Below are positions 26,754 through 34,874 of a stretch of DNA of 64,000 bases, piece after piece. The DNA comes from Enterobacter sp. RHBSTW-00994 (lineage in GTDB: Bacteria; Pseudomonadota; Gammaproteobacteria; Enterobacterales; Enterobacteriaceae), in contig NZ_CP056199.1 of assembly GCF_013782625.1 (NCBI RefSeq), positions 948,588 to 1,012,587 of the forward strand, given 5' to 3'. How positions within the stretch are numbered: the first letter of the stretch is position 1; each line of letters begins with the position of its first letter. A model generated the notes under the pieces. The model was not told the origin of the DNA. It saw only the letters and a program-made list of their open reading frames with translations, and ran no database searches. The translations under genes were made by a program, and so were the position numbers.

Positions 26754-27665
26754 TTAACCACCTGCGTTACTCTGCTGCAACCATTTCTTATACTCTCCAG
26801 GCCATTCCACGGTCTCTGTACCCGTTTTTCCCATCCCGAATCCATGCCCTCCGGTTGGGTAGCGATGCATTTCCACCGGCACACCATGTTTCTGACAGGC
26901 GTCATACATGATTAACGAATTATGTGGATCAGAACGTGGGTCATCTTTGGCCTGCACGATAAAACATGGCGGCGTCTGGGATGAGACGTAATGTTGCACT
27001 GACCACGCTGCTTCTTCTGAAGCCGTGGCGTGTGGCCCAACGAGGATCCGATGCGTTGAGGTATGGGTATAGGGTTTTTCAAGCGTGATAATCGGGTAGA
27101 TCAGAGCTGTGCGATCCGCGCTGGCAGGTAATTCATCAATCGCATCCTGGGGCGTATAAGCGCGATAGTCAGGCCGCGTTGCTGCCATTCCCAGCAGATG
27201 CCCACCTGCTGAAAATCCCAGAACGCTTACTTGTTTCTCGCGCTGGCGGATAATTCGCAGTGCCCGTTGAGCGTCCTGTAGCGCCACCTGGTTTCCGTCA
27301 TGCCAGCCTTCGCCTGGCAGTCGGTAGTGAAGAATATAGGCGGTATAACCTCTTGCGATAAGCCACCGGGCAGCAGGCAAAGCCTCTTTGCCATCCTGAA
27401 TCTGTTTGTAGCCGCCCCCCGCGGCAATCAACACGCCGTGGCCGATGGGGGAGGAGGGGAGCAGAATGCTCAGGCCCGGAACGGTGATGTTCCGCAGTGC
27501 GCCAGAATGAGACTGAATCACCCTCCCTTCAGGCCCGCCGCCACCGGGTGGGGGTCCTTTCCACAACGGGATGTTTATGGGGGCTATGAGTCCGGTAGAG
27601 GCAAAGGAAAGCCGAGCCGTCGCCATTGTGGCGGCCAGACCCATCAAAAAGTGGCGGCGGTTCAT
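26754..27665 (-). CDS. Exported alpha/beta-hydrolase (acetyl-esterase-like)
   Basis: 303 residues. The N-terminus NRRHFLMGLAATMATARLSFA has a twin-arginine-like motif and hydrophobic core, suggesting Tat export to the periplasm. The catalytic core shows the oxyanion-side GGGY, the nucleophile GFSAGG, an acidic residue in KDDPRSDP and the histidine in GGHGFG, as in acetyl-xylan or polysaccharide acetyl esterases. The start follows GGAGAT. The substrate is unknown. It is divergent from the LysE exporter across about 160 bp. Confidence 0.83.
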   Translation of the reverse strand: MNRRHFLMGLAATMATARLSFASTGLIAPINIPLWKGPPPGGGGPEGRVIQSHSGALRNITVPGLSILLPSSPIGHGVLIAAGGGYKQIQDGKEALPAARWLIARGYTAYILHYRLPGEGWHDGNQVALQDAQRALRIIRQREKQVSVLGFSAGGHLLGMAATRPDYRAYTPQDAIDELPASADRTALIYPIITLEKPYTHTSTHRILVGPHATASEEAAWSVQHYVSSQTPPCFIVQAKDDPRSDPHNSLIMYDACQKHGVPVEMHRYPTGGHGFGMGKTGTETVEWPGEYKKWLQQSNAGG

Positions 27666-27825
27666 GCTGAGATCTCCGGGAAAACACCCGGATCATTAAA
27701 GCAGTTAAGCGGGGAGGATGAAGAAGTGGTGTAAAACTGTTTCATACCTGGTCTTTGCCCCATTAATTTTTAGTGTTGCGGCAATGTTAACTTTCTACTA
27801 GTCTTTCCGCTTTCGGAGAAACACG

Positions 27826-28446
27826 ATGTCTGTCACCGATACCCTTCTGGCTTACACATTCGCCGCCACGCTTTTGACACTCACTCCTGGTCTTGATACC
27901 GCATTAATCCTGCGTACCGCCGCCGCGGATGGCAGTAAAAAAGCGGTTCATGTGGCTCTGGGCATCGACACCGGCTGTTTTATCTGGGGAGCGTTGGTGG
28001 CGTTCGGGCTCGGCGCATTGCTGGCCGTTTCTGAAGTGGCTTACTCGCTGCTGAAATGGTGTGGCGCAGCCTATCTTTGCTGGCTGGGTCTTCAGCTACT
28101 GATCCGCCCGCGCCAGCAGTTCTCTCTCTCATCTGATGGCACTACACGGAGCAGTAACGGTTTTTTGCGTGGCATGCTGGGTAATGTCCTGAACCCGAAG
28201 ATGGGCATTTTCTATGTCTCGTTTCTGCCGCAGTTTATTCCGGCAGGTCATTCCCCGTTTGCCTGGACCTTTTTGTTGGTCGGCATTCATGTGCTGATCG
28301 GCACTCTCTGGTCGCTGACGCTGATTATGGCGACCCGCTATGCGGCGGAGGTGCTAAAAAAACCGGCGGTGGTGAAGTGGATGGACAGAACCACCGGCGT
28401 GGTATTTCTGCTGTTTGCCGTCAGGCTGGCGATGAGCAAGCGATAA
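27826..28446 (+). CDS. LysE/RhtB-family exporter
   Basis: 206 residues with about six hydrophobic segments. The family signature LTPGLDTALILR near residue 20 is the usual TPGP-type motif, and GNVLNPKMGIFYVSFLPQF near residue 115 is the second conserved LysE stretch. Members export amino acids or derivatives (homoserine, threonine, leucine, arginine); the substrate cannot be read from sequence. It ends at a terminator shared with the convergent methyltransferase gene. Confidence 0.9.
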   Translation: MSVTDTLLAYTFAATLLTLTPGLDTALILRTAAADGSKKAVHVALGIDTGCFIWGALVAFGLGALLAVSEVAYSLLKWCGAAYLCWLGLQLLIRPRQQFSLSSDGTTRSSNGFLRGMLGNVLNPKMGIFYVSFLPQFIPAGHSPFAWTFLLVGIHVLIGTLWSLTLIMATRYAAEVLKKPAVVKWMDRTTGVVFLLFAVRLAMSKR

Positions 28447-28476
28447 AAAACGCCACCCGTCGGGTGGCGTTGGCGC
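28445..28476. terminator. Bidirectional terminator between the LysE gene and the methyltransferase gene
   Basis: ACGCCACCCG / CGGGTGGCGT stem with a single-base centre at 28450-28470; an A-run on the left gives a strong U-tract for the minus-strand transcript. Confidence 0.8.
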
Positions 28477-28481
28477 TTAAC

Positions 28482-29189
28482 TTAGTTTTTGATTCCAGTG
28501 AGTTGAATCATATTGAAATAGTCTCCGACTCCGGCCTCCATCATGGAGACCATTATCTCCTGCGCCATGTCGCATTCCATAAAGTCATCCCAGGCCTGCT
28601 GGCAGGTGTCCATTTCGCGAACTGTGTTAAGCGTGATGCCCGGCTCTTTTTCCCAGCATGCTTTCCACCAGCGTAGGGGATAGAAATACCATTCCGGCGT
28701 CCAGAACGGTTTCACCACGTCGGGGAGGTTGTGCTCGTCGTATTCGCCGATAAACCCAGGTACAGCAACTGCCACATATCCGCCCGTTTTCAGAAATGGC
28801 AGCAATGTCGCCAGCATGGTGTTGTTACTGCCGAAATACTGGTATGCATCCACACTGATAATCAGATCAAAGTAGTTGTGGGCAAAAGGAATTGGCTTTG
28901 TGGCATCGACCCGGAGTGGGAATATTTGCCTGTCCAGTCCGAGTGCGGCGAAGCGCTCTGCATTTTCAGTGGGTGAGATCCACAAGTCGGCGGCGAAAAC
29001 GGTCGCATCATATTTTTCCGCCAGCAGGACAGAAGAGATCCCTTTTCCGCAGCCGAGATCCAGAATACGCATCCCCGGCGTTATTGGAAGCGATGCGACC
29101 AGCTCTTCGGTGAGTCGCATCGCGTTTGGCCCCATCATGGTATCGCGCAAAAATGCGTGGTCATAATTGTCTGTGTAAGGTGTCTTCAT
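28482..29189 (-). CDS. Class I SAM-dependent methyltransferase, coupled to topAI/yjhX
   Basis: 235 residues. Motif I is ILDLGCGKG (about 43-51), with the acidic end of strand 2 at FAADLW and motif II-like VDATKPIPF, followed by FDLIISVDAYQYF. It is a Rossmann-fold methyltransferase of SmtA/UbiE type with unknown substrate. It starts 9 bp after the yjhX stop, behind AAGGAG, so the two genes form an operon. In E. coli K-12 this second position is held by yjhQ, a GNAT-type antitoxin; the replacement is notable. The N-terminal segment (residues 1-30) and the Trp-rich stretch near 165-180 may define substrate contacts. Confidence 0.88.
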   Translation of the reverse strand: MKTPYTDNYDHAFLRDTMMGPNAMRLTEELVASLPITPGMRILDLGCGKGISSVLLAEKYDATVFAADLWISPTENAERFAALGLDRQIFPLRVDATKPIPFAHNYFDLIISVDAYQYFGSNNTMLATLLPFLKTGGYVAVAVPGFIGEYDEHNLPDVVKPFWTPEWYFYPLRWWKACWEKEPGITLNTVREMDTCQQAWDDFMECDMAQEIMVSMMEAGVGDYFNMIQLTGIKN

Positions 29190-29198
29190 CCCTGCTCC

Positions 29199-29456
29199 TT
29201 AGCGATTATCCAACTGGGCGCGAACGTTATTCAGCCCGGTGGTGTTGATGTGATAGGGCTGGCCGTTAACAGAGCGGATCAGCTTTTTGGTCCGGAGTTT
29301 TTTAAAGACGGCGAGTGAGCAATCGCTGAGCAGCAGCCCCTCACGGGTGTAGCACTCAACGGAGGTAATGCGGCCAGCGTTGTTGCGGACGTGCACAATG
29401 CGTCCACCTTTGGCGAGAACGTGTAAGGTACGTTGTTCCTGACGGGATAAATTCAT
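29199..29456 (-). CDS. topAI: YjhX/TopAI-family protein (topoisomerase I inhibitor toxin)
   Basis: 85 residues, the same length as E. coli YjhX and nearly collinear with it from the opening [20 protein letters not shown] to the final [10 protein letters not shown]. In E. coli the protein binds TopA, inhibits DNA relaxation and is toxic, and YjhQ neutralises it. E. coli topAI expression is also controlled by an antibiotic-sensing leader ORF (toiL). Here the upstream 130 bp contain a mini-ORF and a hairpin with U-tract. The partner gene is a methyltransferase. Confidence 0.9.
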   Translation of the reverse strand: MNLSRQEQRTLHVLAKGGRIVHVRNNAGRITSVECYTREGLLLSDCSLAVFKKLRTKKLIRSVNGQPYHINTTGLNNVRAQLDNR

Positions 29457-29485
29457 ACTGGAAAACCTGTTTCATCATCATGCGT

Positions 29486-29512
29486 AAAAACGAGCCCACA
29501 CCAGCAGGTGTG
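29486..29512 (-). terminator. Terminator-like hairpin in the topAI leader
   Basis: On the minus strand CACACC-TGCT-GGTGTG is followed by GGCTCG and five T residues, 30 bp before the topAI start. It could attenuate transcription or occlude the ribosome site. Confidence 0.45.
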
Positions 29513-29569
29513 TGCGTAAGGTTTAAGCGCAGCGATAACCAGTCCGTCCTGTGAAGGGCGGGATACTGA

Positions 29570-29596
29570 TTATCTGATGATGACATTCTCCAGCAT
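29570..29596 (-). CDS. Candidate leader mini-ORF upstream of topAI
   Basis: Eight codons (MLENVIIR then stop) on the minus strand with GAGG five bases before the ATG. It lies 114 bp upstream of topAI, the place where a toiL-like antibiotic-sensing ORF would be expected. A longer overlapping frame begins at 29586 and runs into topAI; which of the two is translated cannot be told from sequence. Confidence 0.35.
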   Translation of the reverse strand: MLENVIIR

Positions 29597-29696
29597 CAAA
29601 GCCTCGGTGAGTGTTGAAAAGCATTTACGAGGTGAATGTTATCACGTAAAAAATATGTGGAAATGAAATGGTCGGAAAAGTGTGACGTTGAACAGG

Positions 29697-29722
29697 CAGG
29701 CTTCTCTGTACAGAGAAGCCTG
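29697..29722. repeat. Perfect 26-bp palindrome
   Basis: CAGGCTTCTCTGT followed by its exact reverse complement. A third partial copy of the arm (CTCAGGCTTCTG) follows at 29731-29742, overlapping the stop of the transporter remnant. There is no T-run on either side, so a simple terminator is not indicated. Confidence 0.7.
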
Positions 29723-29731
29723 AGAAGTGTC

Positions 29732-29818
29732 TCAGGCTTCTGTCGTGTGGATCGGGAGTTTTGATTTTCGGCGCATCAGCACAAATACAGCAATACCCGC
29801 CAGCAGAATACCGGGCGC
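29732..29818 (-). pseudogene. 3' remnant of a membrane-transporter gene
   Basis: In one minus-strand frame, 28 codons encode a hydrophobic segment followed by a basic, polar tail (APGILLAGIAVFVLM then RRKSKLPIHTTEA) and a stop. This is the look of the last membrane helix and tail of a transporter. The frame is lost right at the end of the diguanylate cyclase gene, so an insertion or deletion joined the two. Confidence 0.5.
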
Positions 29819-29822
29819 ATCC

Positions 29823-31607
29823 TTACCCCGCCTCCAGCATGCCAAAGCTCACTATTCGTGAGCGACCCAGTTCTTTCGCCCGATAGAGTGCGACATCGGC
29901 TGCGCGCAGCAGGTTATCGCCCTGGGCGTGTTCTGGATAGCTGGCGATACCGATAGAAACATCAACAGGGCCAATCTCAGACAATCCATAGCGTAATGAC
30001 AGTTCATGGACTCCGTTGTAAATCTCGGTCGCGCAGCGGTGGGCTTCTTCTTCATTGGCTCCGGACAGGAGAGCCAGGAACTCTTCGCCTCCGTAGCGGA
30101 AGGCCAGTCCACTGTTGTGAACGGCACGCTGCACAATCGTCGCCACGCTTTTGATGACCTGATCGCCTGCCTCGTGACCGAAGCGGTCATTGATGTTTTT
30201 GAAGTAGTCGATATCGATCATCAGACAGCTCACCGGTTCGTCATTCCGCATCGCCTGGCTCATTTGCGTGCGTAGCGTATCGTCCAGATGGTGGCGGTTT
30301 CGCAAGCCTGTTAACGGGTCGTATAAGGCTTTTTCCAGCAAGGCATCCCGCAGGCGCTGGTTGGCAAGAGCCAGGCCCAGAGCTTCAGCCATTAATTCCA
30401 GATACGCACGAGATGGAGCGGTTTCGGACGTAATACCCTGGAATGAAAGCAGCCCAATGGCCTCGCCTTGAGCGATTAGCGGTACGCACAATGATTGCCC
30501 CGAGCAGGATTCCGGCAGGTGATAGCAGGCAATATCGGGTGCTTCATTCGAGGGCGGATGGCTTTGCCCCCGACGTACAGCCCAGCAATCATCGGGATGG
30601 AACGGCGAGTCTTCACCTTGCGGTGAAAGCCATTGTGCAGCACAGCGCATCTGCCAGGGATCGTGGTCCAGAATATAGAGCTGTCCGGCAATGCCCGGTG
30701 CAATGTTAGGGGCAAACAGTTGCGCGACATTAATGACGTCCGTAAAAGATTCACAGCCCTGCAGGCGTTGTGTCATACGAGCCAACAGCTCGCGGATTGC
30801 CCAGTCGGCATCGCGTTCCTTTTCCAGCCGTTGTCGCACAAGTCCGTTTTCGCGAAAGATACGAATGGCCTGCGCCATGTCGCCGATCTCATCAATCTGG
30901 TTGAAATTAGGGGTTTCGACTGCGTAATCCTGTGAGGCGAGCCGGTGTACGACATCGCTCAGGCGGACAACCGGGCGCAGTACGCGGCGCTTGAGGATAA
31001 AACCCAGCACAAACAAAAACAGCAGGGCGGTTGCCCCTACCATGACTTCAGATAATGTACGCAGTGTTCTGGAGGTATTGGTTGCCTCTTCGACGGCAGC
31101 ATGCGCGCGGCGATCCAGCAACTGGCGGAAATGGTCAATCTGGTTTTGTACCCGGTCCAGCTCTTGTTCATAGGGTTTACCGTACAGCAATTGAACGGCC
31201 CGGGTCTCTTCTCCACGGGCTATACTGGCTAAGGCTGTCTGCTGCTCATCCTGAAGTTCATCAATGACCTGTAGCCCTTCATGCAGCAACGCCAGCTCTT
31301 CACCTGTCGCCCCATTGTCCTTCAGTTTTGCCAGTCGATGTTCGATGGTCTTTAATGAGGTCTCTTTCTGGCGATACTCGGTAAGGACATCGGGATCTTT
31401 ATTGACGACATAGAGCCGCGCAAGGTCGGAAAGCGCCCAGGCATCAGTTTCAACATCTTCGGTGAGTTGATCAAATACCTGCCGCTGTTCGACAGCTTTA
31501 CGCTCAACATTGTCGGCGTTCGAGGCCATAAGCATGACGATACCTGAAGCGATCGTCAGACAAACGGTGGCTCCATAGGCCCAGTTCGTGATGGTGGCAA
31601 TTCGCAC
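29823..31607 (-). CDS. Membrane diguanylate cyclase (HAMP-GAF-GGDEF)
   Basis: 594 residues: TM helix about 9-29, a helical periplasmic sensor region to about 185 rich in acidic and Gln residues, TM helix about 188-207, HAMP about 208-262, a GAF-like domain about 285-425 and a C-terminal GGDEF domain. The active-site signature is GGEEF at 506-510, competent in other cyclases. The RxxD product-inhibition motif normally five residues upstream is absent (VHNSG), so it may escape feedback by c-di-GMP. The protein likely makes c-di-GMP in response to a periplasmic or membrane cue. It is not an ortholog of a K-12 gene at this place. Confidence 0.9.
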   Translation of the reverse strand: MRIATITNWAYGATVCLTIASGIVMLMASNADNVERKAVEQRQVFDQLTEDVETDAWALSDLARLYVVNKDPDVLTEYRQKETSLKTIEHRLAKLKDNGATGEELALLHEGLQVIDELQDEQQTALASIARGEETRAVQLLYGKPYEQELDRVQNQIDHFRQLLDRRAHAAVEEATNTSRTLRTLSEVMVGATALLFLFVLGFILKRRVLRPVVRLSDVVHRLASQDYAVETPNFNQIDEIGDMAQAIRIFRENGLVRQRLEKERDADWAIRELLARMTQRLQGCESFTDVINVAQLFAPNIAPGIAGQLYILDHDPWQMRCAAQWLSPQGEDSPFHPDDCWAVRRGQSHPPSNEAPDIACYHLPESCSGQSLCVPLIAQGEAIGLLSFQGITSETAPSRAYLELMAEALGLALANQRLRDALLEKALYDPLTGLRNRHHLDDTLRTQMSQAMRNDEPVSCLMIDIDYFKNINDRFGHEAGDQVIKSVATIVQRAVHNSGLAFRYGGEEFLALLSGANEEEAHRCATEIYNGVHELSLRYGLSEIGPVDVSIGIASYPEHAQGDNLLRAADVALYRAKELGRSRIVSFGMLEAG

Positions 31608-31678
31608 CTGTTGGATCCTTCTACGACTTTTGTGGGATAGCGTTGTTAGAAATTATAGAAAATGTTTGATTTCTGGCG

Positions 31679-31705
31679 ATAAAAAAAGGCGGCGTAGCGC
31701 CGCCT
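31679..31705 (-). terminator. Terminator after the AI-2E family permease gene
   Basis: GGCGGCG-TAG-CGCCGCC stem (31687-31703) with an A-run at 31679-31686 that gives a U-tract on the minus strand. Confidence 0.85.
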
Positions 31706-31729
31706 GGTGTGTTGTTTATCGTCACCGCT

Positions 31730-32839
31730 TCACAAATCTGGAGGATTTTTGCCTTCTTCAATAAATTCCTCATCAAGCCCATCAGCATTACCCGCATGAT
31801 CTCGCCCGGAGAACAGATTCCAGCAGGCGATAAACAGCGCGGCAATCAGCGGCCCAATGACAAAACCATTGATGCCATAAATTTCCATGCCACCAAGTGT
31901 GGCGATCAGTATCAGATAATCCGGCATTTTGGTGTCTTTCCCTACCAACAGCGGGCGCAGAATATTGTCGACCAGGCCGACAATGATCACGAAGAAGCCC
32001 ACAATGAAGAACCCTTGCCACAGCTGATGCGTCGCAAACAGGAAGATGGCCGCCGGAACCCAAATAATGGCGGAACCTACGGCAGGGACGAGGGAGAGAA
32101 ATGCCATCAGCGCGCCCCACAGTATGCTGCCATCAATGCCCACGATAGAAAAAGCAATACCGCCCAGCGTTCCCTGAACCACAGCCACCACCGCAGTGCC
32201 TTTCACGGTGGCTCTGGATACCGCAACGAACTTGGCGAAGAGATGTTGTTTAGCAAAATCGGTCAGCGGCAGGGAATCGAGGATCTGCCGCACCAGGAAA
32301 GGGCCATCTTTCAACAAGAAGAACAGCAGGTACAACATAATGCCGAAGCTGATGGCAAAACCAAATGTCCCTTTGCCGATGAGAAACGCACTACCTGCAA
32401 GATATTGTCCGCCTTGCAGCGCCACGTCTGAGAGTTTTTTCTGGATTTGCGCGGTATTGTCCAGATCGTGTTTGATCAGGAAACTGCTCGCCCAGTCGGG
32501 AAGATGTGAAAGGAGGCTGGCAAACACTTCCGGGAACTGCGCGGTGTTTTGCTGCAGCTTGGTGTAAACCACGTTGAGCTCGAGCGCCAGCGACGAGAGG
32601 ATCACCGTGAGCGGGATGAAAACAATCAGGCAGATAATCCCGATGGTTAACAGCGATGCCAGCCCGTTGCGGTCACCAAGTGCTGTACGCAGTCTGTTTT
32701 TCACCGGGTTAAAGATAACGGTCAGAATAGCGGCCCACAGAATGGCGGAAAAATAGGGTGCAAGTATGTCGAAGAATGCCCAGGTCACGAGGGCGAGAAT
32801 GAAGATGAAAAAACCTTTGGTCAGTCCGTTAAATCGCAT
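31730..32839 (-). CDS. AI-2E family (UPF0118) membrane transporter
   Basis: 369 residues with about eight hydrophobic segments, starting MRFNGLTKGFFIF. Family features are the N-terminal paired helices, the long polar loop (about 75-150) and the C-terminal signature LVDNILRPLLVGK with GGMEIYGINGFVIGP. It resembles YdiK, YhhT and TqsA relatives but is not the K-12 YdiK sequence as I recall it. Substrates of this superfamily vary (AI-2, Na+/H+, others); none can be assigned here. It has its own terminator. Confidence 0.85.
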   Translation of the reverse strand: MRFNGLTKGFFIFILALVTWAFFDILAPYFSAILWAAILTVIFNPVKNRLRTALGDRNGLASLLTIGIICLIVFIPLTVILSSLALELNVVYTKLQQNTAQFPEVFASLLSHLPDWASSFLIKHDLDNTAQIQKKLSDVALQGGQYLAGSAFLIGKGTFGFAISFGIMLYLLFFLLKDGPFLVRQILDSLPLTDFAKQHLFAKFVAVSRATVKGTAVVAVVQGTLGGIAFSIVGIDGSILWGALMAFLSLVPAVGSAIIWVPAAIFLFATHQLWQGFFIVGFFVIIVGLVDNILRPLLVGKDTKMPDYLILIATLGGMEIYGINGFVIGPLIAALFIACWNLFSGRDHAGNADGLDEEFIEEGKNPPDL

Positions 32840-32970
32840 CAGTGAGTCCTGGTAACTGAGAAACAGTGTCGACTATAGAACTGTTTTGGGGAATTACCAA
32901 CGCTATGAATCGGGATTGTTCATGATGGAGGACCCTCCGGGACAGGCGGCGCGTCCGCACCGCCGGGTCA

Positions 32971-33846
32971 TTACGCCTGACGCAGCAGCGGCAATGTGGC
33001 CAGCAGATTTTTCAGGTTGAGGGCATCCCACGGCAGATGTTCGGCAATGCCAAGCCCGACAACATCCGCCGCACGATCGGCCTGGGCGATAACGGCTGCG
33101 GCTTCCGAAAGCGTCAGTTTCCCCCTGGCAACCCCGTCCCATTTTTCTGGCGTATCGTCCGGGCGGGCGAACATCACCGCCCGGAATTGCCGGAAGTCCA
33201 GCACATCCAGATCAAAATGGATCGCCAGGTGGGTGATCTTTTCTGCTTTTATCCATTCGGCAATAGCCTGGCTGCCTTCGCGGATCGCCTCTGGCGACAC
33301 CGTTCGGATCCCTCTTTCGCGAATAAAATCAGCTTCATACGCATTCGGTGAATGAAGCCCGGCGATCATCACGTTGCTGGCCGGAACAGGACGTTTAACG
33401 CGATGCGTGAGATCGTGGTCTCCGTTCCCCATCAGTGCGCCCAGAATATGCGCATGGGCGTTAGCGTACTGCGCGGGGGTCATGACATCTGGATGGGTAT
33501 CGATCCACAGGATGCCAAATCCTTCGCCGTAGCGCTCGCTGAGCCAGGAAAAGGGTTCCAGATCGATCAGGCAATCGCCGCCCAAAACGGTGATGCGCTC
33601 AGGCTGATGTTTCTTGATGAGTTGGGCCGCATTGTCCAGATCTTGCATCAATTTACTGCGGCCTAAAATGCCCTCTTCAACATCGGGCTGGACGGTTAAG
33701 GGTGTGACCGGAACGAGCTCTACGGGTGATGGGGTATCAGGTGCAAGCCATGCCAGCATCTGCGCGCCAAAGTGATATTCACGTAGATTACCGCCCAGCC
33801 AGAGGGGAAAAATAAGCCGCAGGCTCTTGTCATCATTAATGCTCAT
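32971..33846 (-). CDS. Arginase/agmatinase-fold protein with altered metal motif
   Basis: 291 residues from ATG 33846 after AAGGAGAG; the open frame extends 33 codons upstream, into the regulator promoter region, without support. The ureohydrolase motifs are recognisable: GGDC in place of the usual GGDHS, WIDTHPD in place of DAHxD, and HFDLDVLD. The His-to-Cys change at the first metal ligand argues for changed metal binding or substrate. Members hydrolyse arginine, agmatine, formiminoglutamate or guanidino acids. It is divergent from a LysR gene (132 bp apart), which probably controls it. Confidence 0.85.
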   Translation of the reverse strand: MSINDDKSLRLIFPLWLGGNLREYHFGAQMLAWLAPDTPSPVELVPVTPLTVQPDVEEGILGRSKLMQDLDNAAQLIKKHQPERITVLGGDCLIDLEPFSWLSERYGEGFGILWIDTHPDVMTPAQYANAHAHILGALMGNGDHDLTHRVKRPVPASNVMIAGLHSPNAYEADFIRERGIRTVSPEAIREGSQAIAEWIKAEKITHLAIHFDLDVLDFRQFRAVMFARPDDTPEKWDGVARGKLTLSEAAAVIAQADRAADVVGLGIAEHLPWDALNLKNLLATLPLLRQA

Positions 33847-33943
33847 GGTGCTCTCCTTATGATTGTTCCACGCGTAAGCAGCGCGAGAAATCGGTTCAGG
33901 ATAAAGCAACGGGACGTCGTCACAAGACGCAAAACCTGACATC

Positions 33944-33956
33944 ATTGTTCACCAAT
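33944..33956. promoter_or_regulatory. Candidate LysR-type operator between the arginase-like and regulator genes
   Basis: ATTG-TTCAC-CAAT inverted repeat containing the T-N11-A pattern typical of LysR regulators, 21 bp before the regulator start. Weak by itself; the divergent arrangement supports it. Confidence 0.4.
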
Positions 33957-33977
33957 ATGGATAATCAGGTGATGAAC

Positions 33978-34874
33978 ATGAATCAACTTCTGGCGATGCG
34001 TGCGTTTGTGAAAGTGATCGACACTGATTCGTTCAGCCGGGCCGCCGGGCAACTAGGGATGCCGCGTTCGACGGTGAGTAAGCTGGTTACCGATCTTGAG
34101 CGTCATCTCGGGACAACGTTACTCCACCGGACTACCCGTTCTCTTGCCGTCACGCCTGAAGGAAAGGAGTACTACCAGGACGCGGTGCGACTGGTGGCCG
34201 ATCTGGACAGGGCTGACAATGCGGTACGACGTAACAAAGACAGCCCCGGCGGTATGTTGCGCATAGATGTTCCTGCTGTGTTTGCGGAATCCCTGCTTAT
34301 TCCGGCACTGGCTGATTTCCATCGTGAGTTTCCCGACATCGCCATTTCTCTTGGTGTGAACGACAGAACCATCAGCCTGGTTGGTGAGTCCGTAGACTGC
34401 GTGATCCGTATCGGAGAACTGCTCGATATGTCGATGGTGGGGCGTAAGCTTTTTGATATGGCGTTCGTGACCTGTGCCACTCCGGGTTACCTTGCGGATA
34501 AAGGTATGCCGGGTACACCGCCGGACTTACGCGTGGGGCATGAGCTGGTCGGGTATTTTTCCGCTGGAAGCGGGCGTCCAGAGGGGCTGACGTTTATTAA
34601 GGACGAACAGCGTTACTTCTACGAACGCTGCGCATTTTCCGCAAATGGCGGTAGTGGTTTTATCGCCATGATCCGCGCCGGGCTCGGGGTGGGTCAGCCG
34701 CTGCAATGCTATGTTGAAGATGATCTGAAAAACGGTCGCCTGGTGGCGGTGCTTGAAGAATGGCAGCGTCCATCCGTTCCCGTACATGTTCTTTACCCAC
34801 CTAATCGCCATCAGAATGCGCGATTACAGGTGTTTATTGACTGGCTGATTGCGCGATTTCGTAAGCAGGCGTAG
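33978..34874 (+). CDS. LysR-family transcriptional regulator
   Basis: 298 residues from ATG 33978, five bases after AGGTGA; upstream in-frame ATGs at 33945, 33957 and 33972 would add up to 11 residues. A winged helix-turn-helix (FSRAAGQLGMPRSTVSKLVTDLE) is followed by the linker helix and a periplasmic-binding-type effector domain (about 90-295). The typical LTTR phrase HRTTRSLAVTPEG is present. Divergence from the arginase-like gene suggests control of it, with a guanidino or related compound as possible inducer (inference). Confidence 0.9.
   Translation: MNQLLAMRAFVKVIDTDSFSRAAGQLGMPRSTVSKLVTDLERHLGTTLLHRTTRSLAVTPEGKEYYQDAVRLVADLDRADNAVRRNKDSPGGMLRIDVPAVFAESLLIPALADFHREFPDIAISLGVNDRTISLVGESVDCVIRIGELLDMSMVGRKLFDMAFVTCATPGYLADKGMPGTPPDLRVGHELVGYFSAGSGRPEGLTFIKDEQRYFYERCAFSANGGSGFIAMIRAGLGVGQPLQCYVEDDLKNGRLVAVLEEWQRPSVPVHVLYPPNRHQNARLQVFIDWLIARFRKQA

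Larger units (their letters stand above)
29457..29822. other. 366-bp gene-free interval: topAI leader plus transporter remnant
   Basis: The right part (29732-29818) is the 3' end of a lost membrane-protein gene. The middle has a perfect palindrome (29697-29722). The left part (29457-29600) is the topAI leader, with a mini-ORF and a terminator-like hairpin. AT-rich DNA around 29640-29680 is a plausible promoter region, but no clear -35/-10 pair was identified. Confidence 0.6.

Noticed and set aside
31730..32839. Naming the AI-2E family permease ydiK
   Set aside because: The sequence does not match E. coli YdiK as I remember it beyond family motifs, and the genomic place differs.
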